DNA of 64,000 bases from Nocardia goodfellowii (GTDB lineage: Bacteria; Actinomycetota; Actinomycetes; Mycobacteriales; Mycobacteriaceae). The position numbers and the translations under genes were made by a program. The notes beneath the pieces were generated by a model. That model was not told the origin of the DNA. It searched no databases and was given only the letters and a program-made list of their open reading frames with translations. The stretch spans positions 1,488,001 to 1,552,000 of the forward strand of contig NZ_JAGGMR010000001.1 of the NCBI RefSeq assembly GCF_017875645.1. The letters run 5' to 3'. This document shows positions 35,166-42,766 of the stretch, piece by piece. Numbering within the stretch: position 1 is the stretch's first letter; every line of letters begins with the position of its first letter.

Positions 35166-35214
35166 GGCGGGGCTCTTTCTCGTAGAAGCAATGAGTAGCG
35201 GGTGTGGGTGTTCC

Positions 35215-35571
35215 TCAGGCGGCGGCGGGGACCTTGTCGAGGAAGCCGTAGACCTTGGCGATCTTGCCGTCGGTGACGACGGCGACGTCGAAGCCGACGA
35301 CGATCGCGGGTCCGTCGGCGGGGCCGAGGTCCCAGGTGAAGCGGACCTGGTCGTGGTGGGCGTCGACCGGCCCGGCCAGGCGGAAGGTCCAGCCCGGGAA
35401 CTGGGCTTGCACACCGGCGATGACGCTTTCGAGTCCGTCGTGGCCGGTGACGTCGACCATGGGATCGGTGTAGGTGGCGTCGGCGGTGAATACCCGGGCG
35501 ATGGCGGCTTCGCGGGCGGCGGCGTCGGTGGTGTTCCAGGCTTCCAGGTACTGGGCGACGAGCTCGTTCAT
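35215..35571 (-). CDS. SnoaL-like / NTF2-fold protein
   Basis: 118 residues. ELVAQYLEAWNTTDAAAREAAI at the N-terminus, the YTDPMVDVTGHDGLESVIAG loop and the VGFDVAVVTDGKIAKVYGFLD strand are typical of the SnoaL-like polyketide-cyclase fold. Such proteins are often small hydrolases, isomerases or binding proteins of unknown ligand. ATG 35571 is preceded by GGAGGA at good spacing, so the TTG four codons earlier is rejected. Repeated GTAC/CCTAT boxes upstream suggest regulation. Confidence 0.82.
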   Translation of the reverse strand: MNELVAQYLEAWNTTDAAAREAAIARVFTADATYTDPMVDVTGHDGLESVIAGVQAQFPGWTFRLAGPVDAHHDQVRFTWDLGPADGPAIVVGFDVAVVTDGKIAKVYGFLDKVPAAA

Positions 35572-35660
35572 GGTGTCCTCCAAGGGCTTTGAGCTGGTAG
35601 TTCTCGGTTGGTGTTGCTGATGAGAACTACGTTATGGCTCGGGGAGGGTGCACCGAATCA

Positions 35661-35700
35661 GTCGCCTATAAGTACTTTTCCGACGTCGTTACCTATGTAC
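35661..35700. promoter_or_regulatory. Repeated box upstream of the SnoaL operon
   Basis: Read on the minus strand, GTACATAGG and GTACTTATAGG occur as direct copies (35692-35700 and 35665-35675). The AT-rich spacing is consistent with an activator or HxlR/MarR-type binding region overlapping the promoter of the SnoaL/membrane-protein operon. No regulator gene is adjacent. Tentative. Confidence 0.4.
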
Positions 35701-35701
35701 G

Positions 35702-36973
35702 TCACGCGCGCTGAGTACTGATGGTGGCGAGTGCGCTCCACAGGATCGGGGAATGCTCGATCGCACCCGTGGTGCGCCACGAGTGCAGTCGACTGCGCTG
35801 CCAAGCGGTCAGTGCGTCCACCGGGTCGGTCCGCTCGTGGGCGTCGTCGACCGCGCAGATCGTGTCCAGCAGTGGACGCGCGTCGGCGCCCGCGAAGCGC
35901 TGGAAGGCGAGATCGGTGGGCAGCGGCCAGCGGGTCGCGGTGACGAGTTCCGCGCCACCGGCGATCATCGCGGCCGTCAATCCGAGGGCCTCGGTGAACC
36001 GCAGGTCACCGCCGCTCTCACAGGCGATCAGCGCGACCCGGCTGGGTATTGGCCAAAAATCCTGCCCGGCAACCGGTTCGGCCTCGAGGGTATGTGTGCC
36101 GAGCAGGAAGTCCTTGGCGGACAAGGGTCGATGGGCCCGGGTCGCGGCCGCGAACCCGGGGGATTCCGCGGTGCAGGCGAGGTGGAGTTCAGCGTTCTCG
36201 CTCTGCCCCGATTCCGGTGCGGCCGCGGTCACGTGTCCCACATAAAGCAGACGACTGGCACCCTTACGCAGCACGGTTCCGAGCCATTCACGGTCGAGGT
36301 CGGTGCGCCGGAACGCCTCGGACGCGCTGGCCACGTCCGGGGTGAAACGTTGCTGGGCAAGGTATTCGGTGATTCGCTCGGTCAGCGCGGACGGCCCGTC
36401 CATCCGCCCCAGCACCGATCCCAGGGCGGAGTCGGCCCGGAAGCCCGGTATGCGCGGATCGAGTACCCCGACCACGGGCAGATCCCGATGATCGTCCCAG
36501 CCGCGCGCGACGCGACCGGGCGCGCCCACGATGCTCGCCGGAGCCAGCAAACCGATATCCGCCAGATCGAGCAACCGCACTTCGGGCGCGGGCGCGACAA
36601 TCTCCCACGGCACCTGCGCGACCCGAGGCGACGGCTGCAACCGGATCAACGGCCGAACGCCTCGCGCATGCCACTGGGCGAGCTGCTCGGCCAACCCCGC
36701 GGGCAACAGTGCCCGCGAAAGGTCCCGCGCCAGCAGGTATTCCGACTCGAGGCCGGCGAACGCCCCAGTTGTGAGCGCCCGCTCGAGCCCACCCGCTACC
36801 CCCGGCACAGGCAAAGCCGCAGCAAGCCGCGCAACCACCTCGTCGATCGCGGACCCCGGCAACATGCTCACACCCCCGGGAGCAACATGCCCATTCCAGC
36901 GCCACGACATATAGAGATCAGCGGCATCGGCCATCCGCACCACCACGGTGGGTCGCTGAGTTGCGCGAGTCAT
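35702..36973 (-). CDS. CHAT domain (caspase-like) protease
   Basis: 423 residues. The N-terminal half carries the CHAT-associated VAQVPWEIVAPAPEVRLLDL strand-turn (PWE motif). The peptidase core follows: the dyad histidine is His247 in RLLYVGHVTAAA and the dyad cysteine is Cys318 in RVALIACESGGDLRF, matching the GH and ACxSG motifs of CHAT/caspase-fold enzymes. The C-terminus shows GLTAAMIAGGAELVTATRWP, also standard. No signal peptide, so cytoplasmic. It is the last gene of a four-gene operon and overlaps the TPR gene by four bases. In known systems CHAT proteases are switched on by a sensor, often a TPR region, and cleave a partner protein. Target and trigger here are unknown. Confidence 0.87.
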   Translation of the reverse strand: MTRATQRPTVVVRMADAADLYMSWRWNGHVAPGGVSMLPGSAIDEVVARLAAALPVPGVAGGLERALTTGAFAGLESEYLLARDLSRALLPAGLAEQLAQWHARGVRPLIRLQPSPRVAQVPWEIVAPAPEVRLLDLADIGLLAPASIVGAPGRVARGWDDHRDLPVVGVLDPRIPGFRADSALGSVLGRMDGPSALTERITEYLAQQRFTPDVASASEAFRRTDLDREWLGTVLRKGASRLLYVGHVTAAAPESGQSENAELHLACTAESPGFAAATRAHRPLSAKDFLLGTHTLEAEPVAGQDFWPIPSRVALIACESGGDLRFTEALGLTAAMIAGGAELVTATRWPLPTDLAFQRFAGADARPLLDTICAVDDAHERTDPVDALTAWQRSRLHSWRTTGAIEHSPILWSALATISTQRA

Positions 36974-38673
36974 GCCGACACCTCGCGGCGATCGCGAACC
37001 GGTCGACCGTAGCGCTGTTCGGCGGCGGCGATATAGGGCGCGAGGGCGACGTGACCGTCCGGTTGGCGGACCAGGCGGGGCGGTAGGGATACCGGAAGGC
37101 CCTCGGCTGCGGCGACGTCAGCCAGTGCCGATGCCAGTCGGAGAGTTGTCACCGCTGGGCTCGCCGCGTCGGCCGGGAGGGGGCCGACTTGCACAGTAGG
37201 GCCGTCGGTTCGACGGGGCGCGAGGTCTTGATCCAGTGGCTCCGTACGCTCGCGGCGAGGAACCGTGGGTGTCGGCTCAGACCCGGCCGCGAACGCCCCC
37301 GGGAAATCCGTCTCGGCGTCGTCCGGGTCGATGGTCGCCACGATGCCGGGGTCGAGCAGATCGAGTGGCAGTTGCTTTGTTTCGGGATCGGGCGCGGCGA
37401 TCACCTGCAAAGTCGCGCCGGCACACTGGGTTTCGATCAGATCCGCGAGCAGTTGCCCGTCGCCGCTCAGGTAGGCGAAACGGAAGGCCAATCGCATTGC
37501 CGGGTCGGCGATGCGAGTGTTCCACTGCCGGCGCTGATTGCCGTTCGGGAAGGTGTGCCGGACGGCGTCGATGGCGAGCGCGGAGGTGACGGCGAGGTCG
37601 GTGCCGGTCGCCAAAACCGCGGCGGGGTCCGTGACGTGATCGAGCAGCGACTCCAGTAGCAGGGCATGCCAGTAATCGATTTGGGCGCAGTGCAATCCGA
37701 GACCGCGTGCGGCGTAGGCGGTGTACGCGGCCTCCAGCAGGGCTTCGCCCTCGTCGATCCGCCCGTTGGCGTAGGCGACGGTGGCGAGTCGAACCTGGAC
37801 GTCGGCCGCGTCCAGCACGGCGCCCGAGTCCCGGAAATAGGCGTACGCGCGGCTGTACAGCTCTTGTGCCTGTGCCAGGTCGTCGCGTCCTTCGGCGAGG
37901 AAACCCAGTGTCTTCAGGCCGATCCCGGCCCGATGACCCAGACCGGCCTGCTCGAAGTAGTCCTGGCTGGCCCGCAGCAGCGGTTCGGCTTCCTCGTGCC
38001 GGTTCTGTCGCAGATGCATGGTGGCCAGGTTCTGCCTGGTCTCGGCGACGGCGTTGACGTCACCCGCCGTCTCGAAGGCTGCGAGGGCCTGCTGAGCGAA
38101 GTCGAGGGCCAGCTCCTGGCGGCCGGATTCGAAGTAGGCGCCCGCCAGATTCATCAGGGGATGACCGGCCAGGTGCGGCGCGAAACGTACCGCCGCGTCC
38201 AAGGATTCGGTGGCGATCTCGATGGTGCGGGTCCAGTGGCCGCGATGGAAGGCGACGGCTGCCAGCGACAGCAGGCAGGACACGCGCAACATGCCCAGCT
38301 CGTCGCCGCTGTCGGCGAGCAGTGCGCGCGCCTGCTCCAGGGCGGCCTGTGCTTCGTCGAGTTCGCCGAGGTGTTGCAGCGCCTGCGAAAAGTTGATCAG
38401 TGCGGAGCAGCGCTTTTCCACCGCGTCGGCGGGGATTTCGGCCAGCGCCTCGCGGAACCAGGTGAGCGCGGTCGTGTGGTCGCCGAGTTCGTCGGCCATG
38501 CTCGCGGCGTTGACCAGGGCGCTGATCCGCAGTGCACCCGTGGTGGTCCGGGCGACCTCGGCGAAGATCCGCAGCGCCTCGGCGACATCGCCGCGCTGGT
38601 AGGCCGCGGCGCCGGGCAGCAATGCCGCGCGGCCGTCGTCCGGTGCTGTCGGCTGATCGGCGACGTCGTCCAT
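36970..38673 (-). CDS. Tetratricopeptide repeat protein, partner of the CHAT protease
   Basis: 567 residues. From about residue 18 to 340 there are roughly eight TPR-like helical hairpins (for example AAYQRGDVAEALRIFAEVA, ALQHLGELDEAQAALEQA, GAYFESGRQELALDFAQQAL, ATMHLRQNRHEEAEPLL, VAYANGRIDEGEALLEAAY). Then comes a non-repeat helical region around IDAVRHTFPNGNQRRQWNTR and an acidic, Pro/Thr-rich tail. The 3' end overlaps the CHAT gene by ATGA, and the 5' start shares one base with the stop of the gene upstream. TPR plus CHAT is a recurrent sensor-protease combination; here it is split in two chains. No membrane or nucleotide-binding part is seen. Confidence 0.85.
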   Translation of the reverse strand: MDDVADQPTAPDDGRAALLPGAAAYQRGDVAEALRIFAEVARTTTGALRISALVNAASMADELGDHTTALTWFREALAEIPADAVEKRCSALINFSQALQHLGELDEAQAALEQARALLADSGDELGMLRVSCLLSLAAVAFHRGHWTRTIEIATESLDAAVRFAPHLAGHPLMNLAGAYFESGRQELALDFAQQALAAFETAGDVNAVAETRQNLATMHLRQNRHEEAEPLLRASQDYFEQAGLGHRAGIGLKTLGFLAEGRDDLAQAQELYSRAYAYFRDSGAVLDAADVQVRLATVAYANGRIDEGEALLEAAYTAYAARGLGLHCAQIDYWHALLLESLLDHVTDPAAVLATGTDLAVTSALAIDAVRHTFPNGNQRRQWNTRIADPAMRLAFRFAYLSGDGQLLADLIETQCAGATLQVIAAPDPETKQLPLDLLDPGIVATIDPDDAETDFPGAFAAGSEPTPTVPRRERTEPLDQDLAPRRTDGPTVQVGPLPADAASPAVTTLRLASALADVAAAEGLPVSLPPRLVRQPDGHVALAPYIAAAEQRYGRPVRDRREVSA

Positions 38674-39680
38674 CAGAAGTCCGAATCCGAGGCGGCGGCG
38701 GCAATTTCGGCGCGTAGCGGCGCATCGAACGCGTCCGTGCCCGGCGCGGCGGCGCGATGCAGCCGGGCCGCGGCGAATTCCCTTATCCGTCTGCGTATCT
38801 CCGGTCCGCCCCGGTCCTCGTAATCCGGTATTCCGATGCCGGGCAGGTAGACATCCACCGTGACCGGCTCCTCACCGGCGACGACTGTCTGCCCGACCCA
38901 GGCATCCCCGGCCAGCTCGAGTTCGATTTCGGCGGCCTCGGCGATCCGGGCCCGCGGCCGCAGGTGCGGTGGTACCGGCGCGGTGAGCCCGGGGGCGGCG
39001 ACCACGCTGACCCGGGCGATGGTGAGGCCGGACTCCCGGGCCAGCTCCCAGGACACCGCCTGCTCCGAGGCGTCGAGCAGGCCGGGTGGGCAACCGCGCC
39101 AGTCCCAGCCGCCGGTACCGCGATCGAGCATCAGGACGTTCCCGCGTGCGTCCACACCCGCCGCGAGGGCGTAATCGGATTGCCGGACAGCGACATTCGC
39201 GCTGATCGGCGCGGTCATCGGCTGACCCGCGTCGGCTCCGTCGACGATCATCTCGCACTGCTCGGTGAGCTCGGCGATCTCCGCTTCGAGCAGCCCCGGA
39301 TCGAGTGCGGCGATGCCGTCGAGGGCGGAGGCGGGCCACCACCGGGCCGCCCAGTGCGCGTATCCGAGCCGCCACGCGTGGGCGATCAGCCGCGGCAGTT
39401 CCGGACGGGCCGGAAAAGTGAGGCGGCCGCCCGGATATTCGGCCAGCGCCAGCGCCACCGGCTCGCCGTAGACCGCCCAGAGCCATTCCTGGGCGCTATC
39501 GGGGTCATCGATCACCGCGGCCGGAATGGCCTGGCCCGACAGCACGCTCCAGGTCAGGTGGCCGCCGAGCACCTCGAGCACCATCACATCGTTGTCCGGC
39601 GCGCCGTCGAGCACGGTGGGCGCGTGCGGGGGCACGATATTCAGTAGATCGCCGGTGCGGAACAGCGAGACCTCGGTCAT
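38673..39680 (-). CDS. Unrecognised protein of the CHAT operon (335 aa)
   Basis: I do not recognise the family. The 335 residues start MTEVSLFRTGDLLNIVPPHA and are tryptophan-rich (WLWAVYG, HWAARWWPASAL, GGWDWRGCPPG). The N-terminal third is mixed alpha/beta. A beta-rich middle contains VDARGNVLMLDRGTGGWDW and TIARVSVVAAPGL, and ELELAGDAWVGQTVVAG precedes an arginine-rich helical C-terminus. No signal peptide or membrane segment. Start and stop each share one base with neighbours (TGATG), so it is translated in a fixed ratio with both. A complex with the TPR and CHAT proteins, or a role as protease substrate, is inferred only from context. Confidence 0.75.
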   Translation of the reverse strand: MTEVSLFRTGDLLNIVPPHAPTVLDGAPDNDVMVLEVLGGHLTWSVLSGQAIPAAVIDDPDSAQEWLWAVYGEPVALALAEYPGGRLTFPARPELPRLIAHAWRLGYAHWAARWWPASALDGIAALDPGLLEAEIAELTEQCEMIVDGADAGQPMTAPISANVAVRQSDYALAAGVDARGNVLMLDRGTGGWDWRGCPPGLLDASEQAVSWELARESGLTIARVSVVAAPGLTAPVPPHLRPRARIAEAAEIELELAGDAWVGQTVVAGEEPVTVDVYLPGIGIPDYEDRGGPEIRRRIREFAAARLHRAAAPGTDAFDAPLRAEIAAAASDSDF

Positions 39681-41041
39681 CAGCTCACCCTCGATTCCAG
39701 CGAATCGACCTCGGCGGCAAACGAACTCGCGCTGAGGGCCTTCTTCACCCGCGCGCGATGATCCAGGATGACCGACCGCGCCACCCCGTCGAGCAGATCC
39801 CACAGTTCGCCGGGATCGAATACCGGGAACTCCCGGACGTCGCGGCCGTGCAACCGCACCCACAGGCGGCGCAGGTACGGCTGCCACGGTGTGCGCAGCT
39901 CGGCGGCGATGGCGTCCAGTGGATTCGCCGACGACAACTCCGCGTTCGGATCGACCACGAGCCGCCGGGCTTGCAGCACATAGGATTCCCGCCGCCAGCG
40001 TCCGTTGATCAACCGCAGCGCCGTCGGTTCCTCGGCCTCGGTGCCCAGCCGGCGCAGTCCGCTGCCGGTGGGCGAATTGATCGGCGCGAACTCCACGGCC
40101 AGGGTGGCGCCCGCCGCGGCGGCGACACGTAGTGATTCGTCCAGCAATGCCCACGGGGCGCAGCTGCGGGCGACCTCGGAGGTCACCAGCTCCGGAATCT
40201 CGGGCAGCTCAGCACGTTCGGTGGATGCCTGCAGCACCGTGAACACGCGCTCATAGATGGTGCGATCCAGCGGCAGACCGAGGGCGGCGGTAGAAGCGGA
40301 GGATCCGATCTCGGGCGCACGCGGCAGCGGATGGGTGGTGAGCCCGAACCGATTGGCGCGAGCCGCGGAGTGCCACAACGTGATTCCCGAATGCGCGCCC
40401 GCGTGCGCCGCGATCAGGCTGTCGAACAGATACTGCCCCTTGCCGTTCCCGGTCCCGACCCGGGCGCCCGCGGCTTCTTCCAGCAGCGCCGCCAATGTCC
40501 GCGTGTGGTCCACCGCGGGCGCCGCGCTGGACGGTCTGCGCCGCCAGGCGACATCGACGAGCTGGGCGAGCTCCGCGGCTCGCCCGGCCGCGGCGAGGTG
40601 CGCCTTCAAAGCCTGGGTCGTGCGCCCGGCCGTGAATTCGTGGATCTCGCGCAATGCCGATTCCGCTATACCACGGTCCCGCACGGGATTCGGCGTGCCC
40701 GAGGTGGTGGCCAATTCGAAACACCGTTGGAAATACAGGTCCTGCGGGTGTCCCTCGGTGATCCGCATCGCCCGCCGCACCTGCTTGAGCAAGGTGAACC
40801 AGGCCGCGGTGGCCCGCAGCACATCCGCGCTGGCGTGCACCCGGGTCGCGAGCAGCGTGGCGCCGTCGGCGGTGACCAGTGGCCCCGCGCAACTCGGATG
40901 CTGCACCGGCCGGATCACCAGCGGATCCAGCAGCAGCTTCACCGTGCGGCGCAACGGCCCGCCCTGTGGCCCGCTGAGCGCTTCGACCCCGTCGAGCTCG
41001 CGCCACACCTCATCCAGCACCATGGCGCGCGGTCGTCGCAT
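39680..41041 (-). CDS. Unrecognised protein heading the CHAT operon (453 aa)
   Basis: I do not recognise the family. The 453 residues are mostly helical and Arg/Ala-rich. Visible stretches are VRRAMRITEGHPQDLYFQRC, TLAALLEEAAGARVGTGNGK, SDALIAAHAG-like DSLIAAHAGAHSG, then VTSEVARSCAPWALLDESLR and a strand-rich ATLAVEFAPINSP. GTGNGKG looks like a P-loop but lacks the Ser/Thr after the lysine and the preceding strand, so I do not call an ATPase. It is the first gene of the operon and reads divergently from the LpqH-like gene with 132 bases between them. A GTTAAC -10-like element eight bases before the ATG would give a leaderless message. Confidence 0.75.
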   Translation of the reverse strand: MRRPRAMVLDEVWRELDGVEALSGPQGGPLRRTVKLLLDPLVIRPVQHPSCAGPLVTADGATLLATRVHASADVLRATAAWFTLLKQVRRAMRITEGHPQDLYFQRCFELATTSGTPNPVRDRGIAESALREIHEFTAGRTTQALKAHLAAAGRAAELAQLVDVAWRRRPSSAAPAVDHTRTLAALLEEAAGARVGTGNGKGQYLFDSLIAAHAGAHSGITLWHSAARANRFGLTTHPLPRAPEIGSSASTAALGLPLDRTIYERVFTVLQASTERAELPEIPELVTSEVARSCAPWALLDESLRVAAAAGATLAVEFAPINSPTGSGLRRLGTEAEEPTALRLINGRWRRESYVLQARRLVVDPNAELSSANPLDAIAAELRTPWQPYLRRLWVRLHGRDVREFPVFDPGELWDLLDGVARSVILDHRARVKKALSASSFAAEVDSLESRVS

Positions 41042-41173
41042 TCGACCAGGTTAACGGAGTTTTCCGGAATTCGGACGGCGCAAACCTGGGATCGGTAGGG
41101 CGCGAATCGTTTCTACCTTTCTCTCAACGGCACCGACAAGGGCCGGACCACACGAAAGACAAAGGAAGAAACC

Positions 41174-41707
41174 ATGAATATCAAGACCGCCGCCGCCGTC
41201 ATCGCCGCCACTTCCGCTCTCGCCCTGGGCCTCACCGCCTGCGGCGACGACGCCAAGAGCAGCAGCCCGGCCCCCGCCGACAAGCCCGCCACCTCCGCGG
41301 CCCCCGCCCCGGCTCCGGCCGGCGGCAAGTCCGCCGCCGCCGTCGACGGCAAGGCGCTCGCCGCCTCCTTCGAGACCACCTGCGCCAAGCAGGGCGACGT
41401 GATCGCCCTCGCGCTGACCGACAACAACAACGCCGCACACGGCCAGCTCACCGTCAGCGCCAGCATCAGCGGTGACACGGTGCAGGCGGTCGGGATCGCG
41501 GGCAGCAAGGGCGGCGCCAACGGACTGCCCTACGCCGTCGGCTACGGCAACGGTCAGCCCGGCGGCTCGGCCAAGCTCGTCAAGGACGGCAACACCTTCA
41601 AGGTGACCGGCGAGGGCGTCGGCACCCCGGACATGACCAACCCGATGGCCGGGGCACCCGCCGCCAAGTTCGACATCACCTTCGCCTGCTCGAACATCAT
41701 CGGCTGA
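41174..41707 (+). CDS. LpqH-like (19-kDa antigen family) lipoprotein
   Basis: 177 residues. The lipobox is LGLTACGDD. A Ser/Pro/Ala-rich linker of about 45 residues precedes the folded domain. VDGKALAASFETTCAKQGDVIALAL, then GNTFKVTGEGVGTPDM, TNPMAGAPAAKFDITFACS follow the plan of mycobacterial LpqH, including the disulfide cysteines and the MxNPM motif. It is anchored outside the cytoplasmic membrane; mycobacterial homologues are TLR2 agonists and adhesins. The ATG has AAAGGAAG upstream. It is followed by a hairpin. Confidence 0.85.
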   Translation: MNIKTAAAVIAATSALALGLTACGDDAKSSSPAPADKPATSAAPAPAPAGGKSAAAVDGKALAASFETTCAKQGDVIALALTDNNNAAHGQLTVSASISGDTVQAVGIAGSKGGANGLPYAVGYGNGQPGGSAKLVKDGNTFKVTGEGVGTPDMTNPMAGAPAAKFDITFACSNIIG

Positions 41708-41728
41708 TCACCTTCCTCTTACCCGAAA

Positions 41729-41761
41729 CCCGCGCTCCCGCAACAGTTGCGGGAGCGCGGG
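41729..41761 (+). terminator. Strong hairpin without a T tract after the LpqH-like gene
   Basis: A 16-base perfect inverted repeat, 41729-41744 with 41746-41761, is centred on one base. No T run follows, as is common for actinobacterial terminators. It also lies 22 bases before the next gene, so it could attenuate readthrough into it. Confidence 0.75.
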
Positions 41762-41782
41762 GCACACCTTCAGGAGCAACCC

Positions 41783-42577
41783 ATGCGCAGCAAAGCCCGT
41801 GCCGCCGCCCTCGTCTTCGGCGCCTTCGCCTTCGGCTACTACCTGTTCCACGGCCTCACCGCCGACACCTCCGACCCGTTCGCCATGCCCTGGGTAGGGC
41901 CGCAGATGGCCCTGCCGATCATCGCGCTGACCCTCGTACCCCTCGTCTTCGCTTTCACCGGCGAAGGCATCCTGCAAGCGCTCACCGGCAACAACAGCTC
42001 CGAATTCCGTCACGGTCTGCTCGGCATCGGCACTGTGAAGTCGTTCCACCACACCGGCGTCACGGTCAACGATCAGCCGCAGGTGCGAATCGACTTCAGC
42101 GTGGAAGGTGTGGACGGCAAGGTCTTCGACTCCACCGCTCGCATGATCGTGCCGCTCACCGAACTCGCCCTGCTGCGCCCGGGTGTGGTGCTGCCGGTGC
42201 GGTACCTGCCGGAGCGCACCGACAAGGTCGAGGTCGACATGTCCGGTGACGCCGCTCAGGCGCAGCGGGCGATGAACGAGTCCATGATCCGCAAGGGCGT
42301 CACCACTCCGGCCAAGCTCGATATCGCCGCCCGCGGCGTGCCGGCCCAGGCGGTCGTGCAGTCGCTGTCGGTGCCGGGCGAAATTCGCAACGGGCACTCG
42401 CGCATCGACCTCGGGCTCATCGTGACCCGCCCCGACGGCAGCACCTTCCGCACCCACACGGAGAAGTTCCTGCCGCCCACGATGGTGGGCAATGTGCAGG
42501 TCGGCCGGATCGTGCAGGTGCACTACCTGCCCGGCAACGAGCGGGAGGTGGTGCTGTCGCTCCCGGTCAACGCGTGA
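41783..42577 (+). CDS. Membrane-anchored protein with a DUF3592-like C-terminal region
   Basis: 264 residues. Two membrane segments (AAALVFGAFAFGYYLFHG and MALPIIALTLVPLVFAFTG) enclose a short loop. The soluble rest has two similar beta-rich halves. Both contain the pattern G-xxV-xS-hhhTG / IDxxVxxxDGKxF then LRPGxVLPVRYLPERTDKV, and QVGRIVQVHYLPGNEREVV in the second. This is the DUF3592-type repeated element. ATG 41783 has AGGAG upstream. It is probably displayed on one side of the membrane next to the LpqH-like lipoprotein. Function unknown. Confidence 0.72.
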   Translation: MRSKARAAALVFGAFAFGYYLFHGLTADTSDPFAMPWVGPQMALPIIALTLVPLVFAFTGEGILQALTGNNSSEFRHGLLGIGTVKSFHHTGVTVNDQPQVRIDFSVEGVDGKVFDSTARMIVPLTELALLRPGVVLPVRYLPERTDKVEVDMSGDAAQAQRAMNESMIRKGVTTPAKLDIAARGVPAQAVVQSLSVPGEIRNGHSRIDLGLIVTRPDGSTFRTHTEKFLPPTMVGNVQVGRIVQVHYLPGNEREVVLSLPVNA

Positions 42578-42673
42578 ACCGCCGCACGGCCCGCCCTGAA
42601 GTCCCATAATCCCGGTGTTCGCCAGTACAACTGGTGTGCGCCGGGATTCTTGCGGATAGACAGCAAACTGAGG

Positions 42674-42725
42674 GTTACCTAATTGGTCGCCCGTTCACCT
42701 TTTCGTTTCCCGTGGCTGGTTTCCG
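42674..42725 (+). promoter_or_regulatory. Candidate Pho box cluster upstream of phoX
   Basis: GTTACCT (42674), GGTCGCC (42685), GTTCACC (42693-42699), GTTTCCC (42705-42711) and GTTTCCG (42719-42725) resemble the GTTCACC half-sites of the actinobacterial PhoP box. The first two are 11 bases apart, the classic repeat unit; the others are off register by one to three bases. The gene downstream encodes a PhoX-type phosphatase, a typical PhoP target. By-eye call. Confidence 0.5.
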
Positions 42726-42766
42726 CGGTTTAGCGTGCGCCCGACAGCTCGAGTTCAGGAGTTACC

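Noticed and set aside
40430..40500. Possible Walker A (GTGNGKG) in the first CHAT-operon protein
   Set aside because: The residue after the lysine is glycine and not Ser/Thr, the spacing is wrong, and no Walker B follows.
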